Of a stretch of DNA of 64,000 nt, positions 1-8,235 are shown piece by piece (position 1 is the stretch's first letter; each line of letters starts with the position of its first letter). The notes beneath the pieces were generated by a model, which made no database searches, was not told the origin of the DNA, and saw only the letters and a list, made by a program, of their open reading frames with translations. Location of the stretch: positions 40,787 through 104,786 of the forward strand of contig CAJTPH010000002.1 of NCBI GenBank assembly GCA_910578215.1, in the 5' to 3' direction. A program made the translations under genes and the position numbers. The DNA comes from an uncultured Acetatifactor sp. (GTDB taxonomy: Bacteria; Bacillota; Clostridia; Lachnospirales; Lachnospiraceae).

Positions 1-1312
1 CCGCCATAGACTGAAGACTGTTCCTTTCCCCGGCAATCTGCTGCCTGCCAGCATCAAGCTGTTTTCTGCCCTCATCCGCTTCCCTGCGGGCATTCTCCAG
101 CTCGGCGCTGCCCTCCCGCCACTTTCCTTCGGCTTCCGCAAGCTGTGCCTCGCCGCCTGCAAGCTCTGTCTCTTTGGCGTCCAGCAGGGCTTCCGCATCC
201 GCAAGCTCCGCCTCGTTGTCCGCAATCTGCGCTTCCGCATCCGCAAGCTCCGCCTCATTATCTTTCAGAAGCGCCTCATTATCCGCTATCTCCTTCCCTG
301 CATCCGCAAGCTCCCGCTCACCCCGGGCAATTTTGTCCCTTGCGTCCGCAAGCTCCCCCGCCGCATCCGCAAGCTCTCCCTCGCCCTCGGCGCGCTTTTC
401 GTCAAGCTCCTGCCGGGCCTGCGCCAGTTCTTCCTGCGCGTCCGCAAGGATATCCTGATACCGCCTGTCCGCCGTACTGCGGACAAGCTTTTCCCATATG
501 CCTGTCTTTTCCTTGATCAGCTCATCATACTCGTCGCTGTAGAGACTGTGATCCTGTTGAAACCTCACATAAACTTCCGTGTAAAAATCCGCGTCAAAGC
601 CTTCCCGCATAAGATATACGAAGCCGTCTATCCTTCCGTTTCCAAGGGAAGTATTGCCCCTCTCATACTGCAGATAAAGCGGCGACTGTACCAGCCCCAC
701 GATTTTGTAGGCACTATGTACAAAGCGCCCCCTGTCCTCATCCTCGTTATCCTCCGAAATGTACAGCGTGCTTCCAAGCGCCGCCTCCCCGAACTTGGCG
801 CTGTCCGCCAGGCACTCGTCCGGCCCGGACGGCATTCTCCCCGCCACAAGCTTGACCGTGTTCACCCCTTCCGTCAGGCTGTAGGCTCTCACCACACCCT
901 GGTTTCCGTCCTCCGTGCGGTAGATGACATCAAAGGAAAGGCCGCCCTCCGCCGCCTCCACATCCTCCTTTGCCCTGAATAAGTCCACATCCTCCTGCTC
1001 AAAGCCCAGGGTTGAAAGCAGCTGCAGGTCAAAAAAGCCGTGGTTGTCCAGGTAATTTTCCACAGTGTCCATCATGGCGCCCTTGGTGACCTTCAAGCCC
1101 GCAAAAAAGCCTACCCCCAGCGCAATAATCGCAAAAATGGCAAAAAAACGCCCGAAGCTGGACCTGATTTCCCTGAAGGTGGTTTTAAGCATCCCGTTCC
1201 CGCTCTTATTATTATTTCTGCCAACGCTTTTTTGCTTATTTACATTTATATTCTCATTGGCATTTTGTATTTCATGCTTATCCGATTTTTTCTGATTTAC
1301 GATTTCCTTCAT
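1..1312 (-). CDS. FtsX-like ABC transporter permease, 3' end beyond left edge
   Basis: Membrane subunit of a MacB/YtrF-type ABC exporter; about 437 residues are visible and the C-terminus lies off the window. An ATG at 1312 opens a polar Asn/Lys-rich 40-residue leader that runs in frame into MLKTTFREIRSSFGRFF, the usual family N-terminus; ATG at 1192 is the alternative start. One membrane segment (about residues 52-72) is followed by an extracytoplasmic MacB-type domain. From about residue 300 to the edge comes a long coiled coil built from near-repeats of ELADAEA and IADNEAE. Permeases of this family with such coiled coils occur in Firmicutes, often beside their ATPase, as here: the ATPase gene lies 39 bp upstream. 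The substrate cannot be told from sequence. Confidence 0.85.
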   Translation of the reverse strand, partial: MKEIVNQKKSDKHEIQNANENINVNKQKSVGRNNNKSGNGMLKTTFREIRSSFGRFFAIFAIIALGVGFFAGLKVTKGAMMDTVENYLDNHGFFDLQLLSTLGFEQEDVDLFRAKEDVEAAEGGLSFDVIYRTEDGNQGVVRAYSLTEGVNTVKLVAGRMPSGPDECLADSAKFGEAALGSTLYISEDNEDEDRGRFVHSAYKIVGLVQSPLYLQYERGNTSLGNGRIDGFVYLMREGFDADFYTEVYVRFQQDHSLYSDEYDELIKEKTGIWEKLVRSTADRRYQDILADAQEELAQARQELDEKRAEGEGELADAAGELADARDKIARGERELADAGKEIADNEALLKDNEAELADAEAQIADNEAELADAEALLDAKETELAGGEAQLAEAEGKWREGSAELENARREADEGRKQLDAGRQQIAGERNSLQSMA

Positions 1313-1351
1313 TTTTATCAATTCCCGCTCTGTTTCCCTGCGCCTTTTCCG

Positions 1352-2056
1352 TTACCACTCTATCTCCGAAACGTCCACAATATTTTTATTTTCCGTCATA
1401 CTGACCACCGTGCCGCTTTTAACCGTGATAATGCGGTCCGCCATCGCCGTCAGCGCCTGATTGTGGGTGATGACTATGACGGTCTTGCCCAGCTTGCGGC
1501 AGGTATCCTGTAAAAGCTTCAGCACCGCCTTGCCCGTGTTGTAATCCAATGCGCCCGTGGGCTCGTCGCAAAGCAGTATCTTGGGGTTTTTCGCCAGCGC
1601 CCTGGCAATCGCCACCCTCTGCTGCTCTCCTCCCGAAAGCTGCGCCGGGAAATTGCCCGCGCGCTCCCCAAGGCCCACCTGGGCGAGCACCTCCCTCTCA
1701 TCCATGGGGTCCTTACAGATCTGTGCCGCAAGCTCCACGTTTTCCAGAGCCGTCAGATTCTGCACCAGATTATAAAACTGGAAAACGAAGCCCACGTCAT
1801 AACGCCTGTAGGCCGTCAGCTGCTTTCTGTTAAAAGCCGACACCTCCTGCCCGTCCAGCACGACCCGTCCCGATGTAAGTGTGTCCATGCCGCCCAGTAT
1901 GTTCAAAATTGTGGTTTTACCGGCTCCGGAGGCTCCCACGATCACGCAGAACTCCCCCTCGCCGACCTCAAAATTCACATCATGAAGCGCGGTGATCTCC
2001 ACCTCGCCGGTCTTATAAACCTTTTTCACATTCTCAAAAAGAACAAAAGCTCCCAT
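1352..2056 (-). CDS. ABC transporter ATP-binding protein (MacB/LolD type)
   Basis: Energises the adjacent FtsX-type permease by ATP hydrolysis at the inner face of the membrane. The 234-residue length is normal for the family. Visible motifs are Walker A GASGAGKTT (residues 41-49), the Q-loop near FQFYNL, the ABC signature LSGGEQQR, Walker B ILLCDEPTGALD, and the H-loop in VITHN. These place it with the LolD/MacB/YtrE group that pairs with FtsX-like permeases. The permease begins 39 bp downstream, so the two are probably one transcript driven from the divergent promoter region before 2288. The exported or acted-on substrate is unknown. Confidence 0.93.
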   Translation of the reverse strand: MGAFVLFENVKKVYKTGEVEITALHDVNFEVGEGEFCVIVGASGAGKTTILNILGGMDTLTSGRVVLDGQEVSAFNRKQLTAYRRYDVGFVFQFYNLVQNLTALENVELAAQICKDPMDEREVLAQVGLGERAGNFPAQLSGGEQQRVAIARALAKNPKILLCDEPTGALDYNTGKAVLKLLQDTCRKLGKTVIVITHNQALTAMADRIITVKSGTVVSMTENKNIVDVSEIEW

Positions 2057-2193
2057 TTTATCCGTCCCTTCAAAATATCCTTTGACTCACCAAATACCCT
2101 TCAGCTTCAAAATCCCTTTTATTTTCACAAAAAAATACAATAATACTTATTGAAATACAGACATTTTTTGAGCTTCAAAACACTTTTTGAAAT

Positions 2194-2223
2194 AGTATAA
2201 CACAAATCCTTTTCATGTACCAA
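2194..2223 (-). promoter_or_regulatory. Possible sigma-A promoter of the ABC exporter operon
   Basis: On the minus strand TTGGTA (2223-2218) is followed after 18 bp by TATACT (2199-2194), about 140 bp before the ATPase start. The -35 match is weak. It overlaps the divergent promoter for the mannosyltransferase gene, so the two could interfere. Confidence 0.4.
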
Positions 2224-2238
2224 GCTTTTTGCTATAAT
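2210..2238 (+). promoter_or_regulatory. Sigma-A promoter of the mannosyltransferase-like gene
   Basis: TTTTCA (2210-2215), a 17-bp spacer and a perfect TATAAT (2233-2238) lie about 50 bp before the start codon. The surrounding 230-bp gap is AT-rich and holds no gene. Confidence 0.7.
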
Positions 2239-2287
2239 ATAAGTATAAAATAACCATAAAAATCATTTACATACATGGAGGTTACGA

Positions 2288-5200
2288 ATGCTTTTCATAC
2301 ATTTTTTTGCCATTTCGGGAATTTTGCTCACATATCTCTGCTTCCTGGGGACACGCAGCGCAAACAGCCGGCTGCCGAAGCAGCTTTTTTTATTTCTTTT
2401 TGCAGGGGCGCTTGTCCTGAGGCTTATCGCTGCGGCGCTGTCCAAGGGCTTCGGTTCGGACACCGCCTGCTTTGCCGCCTGGGCGGACAGAATGTTCTCC
2501 CTGGGACCGGGAGGCTTTTATTCCTCCGAGGTCTTTACCGATTATCCCCCCGGATACATGTATGTGCTCTGGGTTCTTGGCGCGGTACGCCGCCTTTTCT
2601 CCCTGGGGTACGCTTCCGCGGCACATCTCATTTTGCTGAAGCTTCCTGCCATTGGCTGCGATATTGCCTGCGGTCTGCTGATATTGCGGGAAAGCAGAAA
2701 AAAATGCTCCGATTTCCAGAGCTTTTTTCTGTGTCTCGCCTACCTGTTCAACCCGGCTGTCATTCTGAATTCCTCCGTGTGGGGGCAGGTTGACTCTGTC
2801 TTTACCCTTGCGGTCATCTGTATGTGCCTGTGCCTTGTACACGGGAAAATGCTGCCCTCTTATATCGCCTTTGGAATCGGTGTGCTGATAAAGCCCCAGA
2901 CTCTGATTTTTGCCCCGATCCTGCTTGCGGGCATAATCGACTGGGTATTTCTGAAGGATTTTTCCCCCAGAAGGTTTTTTGTCAACCTTATCCAGGGCGT
3001 TTCCGTCATCTGCGGTATGGTGCTGCTCTGCCTGCCCTTCGGCTTCTCAAATGTCTGGTCGCAGTATTTCAGCACCGTGGGCTCCTACCCCTACGCGGCC
3101 GTGAACGCCTGCAATATGTGGGGATTTTTCGGCCTGAACTGGGTCAGCCAGGACAATACCTTTTTGGGCATCCCCTACCGGCTCATGGGCACGGCGGTCA
3201 TTGTGGCAATTATCGTGCTTGTACTGTTTTTGAGCATACGCAGCAAAAAGGATACGGAGAAATACCCCTTTCTTGCCGCCCTTTTGATTTTGACGATCTT
3301 TGTATTTTCGGTGAGAATGCATGAAAGATATATGTATCCCGGGCTGCTGCTCCTGCTGTTCGCCTACATTTACCACCCCTCCAAATACACCTATTTGTGT
3401 TACGGAGGCTTTTCCGTCATGCATTTTTACAACACGGCGAACGTGCTGTTTTTCTATGACCCTTCAAATTACGACAGAAAAGCGCCCGCAATTCTTTTGA
3501 CCTCCGCGGGTATGCTGCTCTGTGCCGGTTTCCTTTTTTATGTCACATGGCTGTCCTATGGAAGAAAAAATTCCACACAGCCGGGATGGCAGGAAGTGAA
3601 AGCCCCCGCCCCTCTGTCCGGCATGTTCTCCCCGAACAAAACGGGCAGGAAGACCGTTCAGGTCTCCCAAAAGGGGCAACCCTTAAAGCGCGCAGACCTT
3701 TTCTTCATGCTGGCCATTACTCTTGCCTACAGCTGCTTTGCGCTGTATGACCTGGGTGATGGAAAGGCTCCCGCCACCGCCTATGACATGACCTATGGTC
3801 AGACCATCGAATTGGATTTCGGCGCCTCGATTCCCCGCACCCTCTCCTACTATACCGCCCCCTGGCACGACAGGACCTTCGGGCTGGAGGGAAAAAGAAA
3901 TGCCGGGGACGAATGGATCGCCCTGGGCGAAATCAAGCTGGGCAACGTCTTTACCTGGCAGGATGTAAGCATTCAGGCAGGAGTTCCCATTCTGCGCCTG
4001 ACCCTCAGGGACTCGCAGGCATCCATTCTGGAAATGACCTTCACTGACGCGGACGGGAACGTGGTAACGCCTGTCAATGCAGACCGGTATGCCCAGCTGT
4101 TCGACGAGGCGGAGCTGCACCCCGGGGTAAGCAGCTTCCGCAACAGCATGTATTTTGACGAAATCTATCACGGTCGCACCGCTTACGAATTTCTGCACGG
4201 TCTGACCTCCTATGAGAACACCCACCCGCCCCTGGGCAAAATATTTATCTCCCTGGGAATACTGATCTTTGGCATGAATCCCTTTGGCTGGCGTATCATG
4301 GGCACCCTGTTTGGCATCGCCATGGTGCCGCTTGTCTATCTCTTTGCAAGGCGGATTTCCGAGAGCACTCCCGTCTCCGCCCTTGCCTGTGTGATGTTTG
4401 CCTTTGACTTCATGCACTTCTCCCAGACAAGGATCGCCACCATTGACGTCTATATCACCTTTTTTGTGATACTGATGTACTATTTTATGTACCAATACAG
4501 TAAATTGAGCTTTTATGACACTCCTCTGTGGAAGACCCTGCTTCCCCTGGGCGCCTGCGGCGTCAGTATGGGGCTGGGCATTGCCTGCAAATGGACAGGC
4601 GTTTATGCCGGAGCCGGACTTGCGCTGATTTTCTTTGGGACGCTTTTTAGAAGATACCGGGAATATTGCCACGCAAAAAAAGCGCCCTCCCGAATCACGG
4701 ACGGCATCTCCCACAAAGCCATTATTCAGAGCTTTGTTCCGAATACCAGAAAAACCATTCTTTTCTGTATGGTTTTCTTTGTAGCGGTTCCCTGCGTCAT
4801 TTACCTGCTGTCCTATCTTCCCTTTGTGGATTACACGGAGGGCAGAGGACTGTTAAGCCGCATGCTGCACAATCAGGAGACCATGTTCAGCTACCACAGT
4901 ACCCTGGACGCAACCCACTCCTATTCCTCCACCTGGTATGAGTGGCCGATTATCAAACGCCCCATCTGGTACTATTCCCGGATTGTCACCGGACAGTCCG
5001 GTCTGGGCGGGCTGCGGGAGGGCATCAGCTCCTTTGGAAATCCCGCCGTATGGTGGATCGGCATCCCCGCCGCGCTCTATATGGTTTATTTATGGGCAAG
5101 AAAAAAAGACGGCACCGCCGCCTTTCTCCTGACCGGGTATCTTGCCCAGTACCTGCCCTGGTTCTTTGTGACCCGCGTCACCTTCATCTACCACTATTTC

Positions 5201-5422
5201 CCCAGCGTGGTATTTGCGGTGATGATGACCGCCTACAGCCTTATGCAGTGGAAGGATAAGCTTCCCGGCAAAAAGCTGGCGGCAGCCGCCGCAGCCTATG
5301 GCGCAGTCGTTATTATCCTGTTTTTAATGTTCTACCCGGTTCTGTCGGGACAGCCTGTGGAGGCATCCTATGTAGACCATTACCTGCGCTGGTTCAAAAG
5401 CTGGGTGCTGACAGCACGCTAA
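2288..5422 (+). CDS. Two-module GT-C glycosyltransferase, C-terminal protein mannosyltransferase (PMT)-like
   Basis: Large integral membrane enzyme of 1044 residues. Residues 1-420 form a multi-span GT-C module with the acidic-loop signature SDTACFAAWADRMF followed by DYPPGYMYVLW, and HERYMYPG later, as in GT87-like lipid-linked sugar transferases. Residues 430-600 look like an extracytoplasmic beta-sandwich. From about 600 a PMT (GT39) module begins: the catalytic Asp-Glu pair is D624-E625 in FDEIYHGR, followed by NTHPPLGK and many membrane spans to the end. PMT enzymes move mannose from a polyprenyl-phosphate carrier to Ser/Thr of exported proteins; the actual sugar and acceptor here are inferred only by family. 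GGAGG lies 6 nt before ATG 2288, which fixes the start. It is monocistronic and ends before a large inverted repeat. Confidence 0.8.
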   Translation: MLFIHFFAISGILLTYLCFLGTRSANSRLPKQLFLFLFAGALVLRLIAAALSKGFGSDTACFAAWADRMFSLGPGGFYSSEVFTDYPPGYMYVLWVLGAVRRLFSLGYASAAHLILLKLPAIGCDIACGLLILRESRKKCSDFQSFFLCLAYLFNPAVILNSSVWGQVDSVFTLAVICMCLCLVHGKMLPSYIAFGIGVLIKPQTLIFAPILLAGIIDWVFLKDFSPRRFFVNLIQGVSVICGMVLLCLPFGFSNVWSQYFSTVGSYPYAAVNACNMWGFFGLNWVSQDNTFLGIPYRLMGTAVIVAIIVLVLFLSIRSKKDTEKYPFLAALLILTIFVFSVRMHERYMYPGLLLLLFAYIYHPSKYTYLCYGGFSVMHFYNTANVLFFYDPSNYDRKAPAILLTSAGMLLCAGFLFYVTWLSYGRKNSTQPGWQEVKAPAPLSGMFSPNKTGRKTVQVSQKGQPLKRADLFFMLAITLAYSCFALYDLGDGKAPATAYDMTYGQTIELDFGASIPRTLSYYTAPWHDRTFGLEGKRNAGDEWIALGEIKLGNVFTWQDVSIQAGVPILRLTLRDSQASILEMTFTDADGNVVTPVNADRYAQLFDEAELHPGVSSFRNSMYFDEIYHGRTAYEFLHGLTSYENTHPPLGKIFISLGILIFGMNPFGWRIMGTLFGIAMVPLVYLFARRISESTPVSALACVMFAFDFMHFSQTRIATIDVYITFFVILMYYFMYQYSKLSFYDTPLWKTLLPLGACGVSMGLGIACKWTGVYAGAGLALIFFGTLFRRYREYCHAKKAPSRITDGISHKAIIQSFVPNTRKTILFCMVFFVAVPCVIYLLSYLPFVDYTEGRGLLSRMLHNQETMFSYHSTLDATHSYSSTWYEWPIIKRPIWYYSRIVTGQSGLGGLREGISSFGNPAVWWIGIPAALYMVYLWARKKDGTAAFLLTGYLAQYLPWFFVTRVTFIYHYFPSVVFAVMMTAYSLMQWKDKLPGKKLAAAAAAYGAVVIILFLMFYPVLSGQPVEASYVDHYLRWFKSWVLTAR

Positions 5423-5464
5423 ATTCAGTGAAATATTTCTGATACCCAAAAGCTGTCCCGAGAC

Positions 5465-5563
5465 GGGGCTGTCGCAATAAGGATTGAGTATACAAGATAT
5501 TGTATTGTTTTGGGTTTAAATCCCGCTAAATCTTGTGTATGTTTTTCTTAGTGCGACAGCCCC
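5465..5563. repeat. 99-bp imperfect inverted repeat with 12-bp perfect ends (MITE-like or bidirectional terminator)
   Basis: GGGGCTGTCGCA at 5465-5476 is exactly complementary to TGCGACAGCCCC at 5552-5563. The inner arms (5478-5498 and 5530-5550) also pair imperfectly, including ACAAGAT/ATCTTGT. The right arm runs into a T-rich tract, so it could terminate the upstream gene. The perfect ends resemble transposon terminal repeats, but no target duplication is visible. Confidence 0.6.
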
Positions 5564-5585
5564 ATTTTTTTGCAGCTTTACGGCA

Positions 5586-6545
5586 TCATCCCAGCTGTCT
5601 GCGCAGGGCTTCCTCTGCCGTTTCTGACATCCATAATCCGCCGTCACGTTTGAAGATATCCCCTGACTTCTTCCGGTTTTTCAGCCAGTCCTCCACAAAG
5701 CCCGGGGCATAACCTCCGGTGGAAAAGCCTCCGCCAAAAGTAAGCATATTCGGATACTCTTTCAGGTATGTCTGTTCTTCCACACCGGGGTATACATTCA
5801 CGTAAAGCCAGAACTGGAGGTCATAAAGCCGGTACGAGTTCTCCTCTGCGTGAAGCGCAAAATATCCCTTGTCTTCCACAATCCGAACCGCCAGCTCCCG
5901 AATCAGCCGCTCCGCTGCCTCTGGGGCGCCGCTTTTCTGACACAGCTGCTCCAGCAGCGGAGAAAAGGGCGCGTTCCGCACCAATTCCAGAGCCTCAGCC
6001 TTCTCCTCCTCCGGGTCCGGCTCGTAAACCTCCTCATTCACAAGACCCCTGATAAAGTCCTCGAAGGTATCTGCCAGCGGAGTTATCTCATAGTCATATT
6101 CCTGATCGATATGAACCACCTTCGGCTCCCCCTGGGGACCGCATTCCCGGTAGTCCAGAAAAATCATGTCATGCCCTGCGCTGGGGCAGTTGCAGATGGC
6201 CACGCCGATGGCAGGATACTCCCACTCGTCAATCCTGAACCGGCTGCCAAACAAACCGCACAAGGAATATCTCTTATCCCTGCCGATACCCATGATGCCA
6301 GTGATGGCTACATGGTCCTCCGCCCAGCTGGTAGGTTCGTCCGTGGGAAAACAGGTCTTCACCGGAATACCTCCGTTATGCCGTTTCATCAGCCAGATAT
6401 AGGAGGCGGGCAGCTTGTAGCCCAGCTCCCGCTCCACACCGGCAATCATTTCGTCGCTGGGAGCCTCTTCGATGTACTCCTTTTTCGCATAATCGCTGTC
6501 GTCCCAGAAATCCGTAAAATCAAAGCCTTCAAAATAATTTTCCAT
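5586..6545 (-). CDS. SMI1/KNR4 family protein
   Basis: Soluble 319-residue protein. The N-terminal half carries the SMI1/KNR4 (SUKH) signature: GVERELGYKLPASYIWLMKRHNGG (split here as GVERELGYKLP and ASYIWLMKRHNGG, about residues 37-60) with later FGSRFRIDEWEY and GHDMIFLDYRECGP. In bacteria this fold is common among immunity proteins of polymorphic toxins, but also occurs in orphan housekeeping-like proteins. The acidic C-terminal half (from residue 170) is not recognised. GGAGG lies 6 nt before ATG 6545. No toxin gene is adjacent, so an immunity role is only inference. It sits at the edge of the AT-rich accessory islet but has ordinary base composition. Confidence 0.8.
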   Translation of the reverse strand: MENYFEGFDFTDFWDDSDYAKKEYIEEAPSDEMIAGVERELGYKLPASYIWLMKRHNGGIPVKTCFPTDEPTSWAEDHVAITGIMGIGRDKRYSLCGLFGSRFRIDEWEYPAIGVAICNCPSAGHDMIFLDYRECGPQGEPKVVHIDQEYDYEITPLADTFEDFIRGLVNEEVYEPDPEEEKAEALELVRNAPFSPLLEQLCQKSGAPEAAERLIRELAVRIVEDKGYFALHAEENSYRLYDLQFWLYVNVYPGVEEQTYLKEYPNMLTFGGGFSTGGYAPGFVEDWLKNRKKSGDIFKRDGGLWMSETAEEALRRQLG

Positions 6546-6692
6546 ATGTATCCTCCATTCTCTGCCCCCTTACGGAGCTGCTGAACCTTCTGTTCCATGA
6601 CCGTACAGAAGCCTTACCGCACTGTTGCCTCCAGGATTCGCCCTGCAGACGGTGTGCCGGTCACGGATTGCCATAAATACTGATATAATGCG

Positions 6693-6842
6693 TCATCCCT
6701 CCATTTTTGCCACTGCTTTCCTTTCCATGTGAACTAAAAGAACTTCCTCATACTTTTCAAGATATTCTCTAAAATTCCTATAAGAAGTTTTTAACCCATG
6801 TCCTTTGTCAAACCCCTTTCCAATAATATATAATTCTGGCAT
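6693..6842 (-). pseudogene. AbiH-like abortive-infection protein, N-terminal remnant
   Basis: ATG 6842 opens a 49-codon frame starting MPELYIIGKGFDKGHGLKTS and continuing YRNFREYL, then a stop at 6693. This resembles the start of AbiH-family phage-defence proteins, which have an N-terminal YIIGNGFDLxHGLxTSY motif and are several hundred residues long. Here Asn is replaced by Lys in GNGFD, and nothing AbiH-like follows within the 147 bp before the SMI1/KNR4 gene. It is therefore a truncated remnant. The assignment rests on my recall of the family motif. Confidence 0.55.
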
Positions 6843-6862
6843 TTTAACTTTCCCTTCCGAAA

Positions 6863-7144
6863 TCAAATATCTATATAATATTGTCGATATACGTTACATC
6901 CTTTTTCTATTCCATAGTGACCTTCTATTTCATATACCTCTGCCTCATCATGGTAGGTCAATATTTTATACCCAAACATCATTTCAATATAAATCCATAA
7001 ATCTTCAAATCTATTTCCCTGATACTCATTAAGAACACAGGCAATGCTATCGGCAATATTAAATACTGATCCTCCTATACTCGCAGAAAAAATTTCACTT
7101 TCTAATTGTTCTTTGAGATTCCTGACAAATTTTGTTTTTCTCAC
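6863..7144 (-). CDS. Hypothetical protein, possibly the C-terminal part of a frameshifted gene
   Basis: A 93-residue frame from GTG 7144 starting MRKTKFVRNLKEQLES and ending NVYRQYYIDI. No signal peptide or membrane segment is visible and I do not recognise the family. The frame is open upstream of the GTG for 17 further codons (to a stop near 7198), reading GKTLSDFTYKNAV in that stretch. That overlaps a 34-codon frame starting right after the fic stop. Together the two frames would make one protein of about 140 residues if a one-base shift near 7175 were corrected. It is AT-rich like the Fic pair, with the AbiH remnant 20 bp downstream. Confidence 0.5.
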   Translation of the reverse strand: MRKTKFVRNLKEQLESEIFSASIGGSVFNIADSIACVLNEYQGNRFEDLWIYIEMMFGYKILTYHDEAEVYEIEGHYGIEKGCNVYRQYYIDI

Positions 7145-7167
7145 AGCGTTCTTATATGTAAAATCAC

Positions 7168-7272
7168 TCAGCGTCTTTCCTTTCCCTCTAAAATACAGTC
7201 ACAATATCTAATTGACATTGCCCATGCCTCAAGCGCATTATTCTGTAATATCTGATTTTTTATATAAGTCAT
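7168..7272 (-). CDS. Small ORF immediately after fic, possible N-terminal half of a broken gene
   Basis: ATG 7272 directly abuts the fic stop codon (7275-7273) and opens 34 codons, MTYIKNQILQNNALEAW onward, to TGA at 7168. The sequence looks like real coding sequence, with an amphipathic helix and conserved-looking ALEAWAMSIRYC. It then runs out of frame just where the 93-residue downstream frame becomes open. Either a short coupled peptide or, more likely, the N-terminus of a gene broken by a frameshift. Confidence 0.4.
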   Translation of the reverse strand: MTYIKNQILQNNALEAWAMSIRYCDCILEGKERR

Positions 7273-8055
7273 TTATTCGCTTTCCTCATTTTGTAATAAA
7301 TATAATCTAACATCCCACTCTCCATGCTCATACCCCTCTAAACGATTCCAATATACAATCTTACGAATTCTTCTTTCTGTCACTCTAACTCCCGCTTCTT
7401 TTATAATATCCGAAACCCTTTGTTTCATTTCCTGACCTCTTTCCAAAGCATCCAATACTATCTTTTCTAAATACTCCTGTTTTCGTTTATCTCCTAAATC
7501 TGAAAACAATGCGCTTGCCGCAACCAAGGCAGTCCTCATATATTGTGCATGATCTTTGAATAAATCACTATCTATATAAAATCCTTTGCTCTCTATAAAT
7601 TGGCTGCAAAATGTAATTACCGTGCGCGTGTTGCCCTCCCGATATGGATGTACTTTCCAAAGCTCAGCTAAATATTTTGAAAATATTTCTGCCACTTCAT
7701 CAAGAGATGCCTTTTCCCAAGTGTAGTGTTTCATTTTATCTAAGACATATGTAGCATCCTTTATAATGTCAAAACAATCAGAATACTCGATTGAAATGCC
7801 TCCTAACACTGGCTCTGATTTTTCAATATTTATAATTCTGATTTTTCCTGCCCATTCATAAATATCCTGAAAAATATAATGATGCATATCACAAAGCGCT
7901 GCAAAATCAAAACGGATGACGGATTCTCCTGTCACAAGTTCCGCAAGCCGTATACTCGTATATTCTGCTTCCATACACGATAACATCTCCCTGTCCCGTA
8001 TATCAGCAAGATTCTTCAGAATATCTGTATGTGGATATAAATATGGATCTTTCAT
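7273..8055 (-). CDS. fic: Fic/Fido domain protein (probable AMP-transferase toxin)
   Basis: Fic enzymes transfer AMP (or related groups) from nucleotides to hydroxyl side chains of target proteins. The 260-residue protein carries the catalytic motif HPYREGNTR at residues 136-144. His136 is the catalytic base, with the anion-binding GN and Arg144 following; Thr replaces the common Gly before the Arg, as in some active members. Upstream, FDFAALCDMHHYIFQDIYEWAGKIR (given in parts: FDFAALCDMHHYIF, QDIYEWAGKIR) is the usual Fido core. The C-terminal 60 residues may be an additional helical domain. It begins 9 bp after a VbhA-like gene, the arrangement of VbhA/VbhT-type toxin-antitoxin pairs. The DNA is distinctly AT-rich, which suggests acquisition by transfer. 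Confidence 0.88.
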   Translation of the reverse strand: MKDPYLYPHTDILKNLADIRDREMLSCMEAEYTSIRLAELVTGESVIRFDFAALCDMHHYIFQDIYEWAGKIRIINIEKSEPVLGGISIEYSDCFDIIKDATYVLDKMKHYTWEKASLDEVAEIFSKYLAELWKVHPYREGNTRTVITFCSQFIESKGFYIDSDLFKDHAQYMRTALVAASALFSDLGDKRKQEYLEKIVLDALERGQEMKQRVSDIIKEAGVRVTERRIRKIVYWNRLEGYEHGEWDVRLYLLQNEESE

Positions 8056-8064
8056 AATATTGTC

Positions 8065-8235
8065 TTATTCTTTCATCTTATATTTTTTGTCTAAAACTTT
8101 ACGCATATCCTCCGTGGTCATTTCTCCACGACTTTCTTTTTCAATTAATTTTTTAAATTCTGGAGATGGCTCTAAGCCATCTACTTTAATCATACCTAAT
8201 GCATAATCCCATTTTTTATCTGTACTGACCAGCAT
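8065..8235 (-). CDS. VbhA-like antitoxin of the Fic pair
   Basis: Small 56-residue protein placed directly upstream of fic, as class I Fic antitoxins are. It contains GLEPSPEFKKLIEKESRGEM, resembling the VbhA-family core I recall. Such antitoxins block Fic by inserting a [S/T]xxxE[G/N] helix into the ATP site. The aligned region here reads MIKVDG, with the Ser/Thr replaced by Met and the Glu by Asp. Start: GGGAG lies 8 nt before ATG 8235, whereas ATG 8250 five codons upstream has no ribosome binding site. Either the inhibitory motif has diverged or this is a related non-inhibitory partner. Confidence 0.65.
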   Translation of the reverse strand: MLVSTDKKWDYALGMIKVDGLEPSPEFKKLIEKESRGEMTTEDMRKVLDKKYKMKE

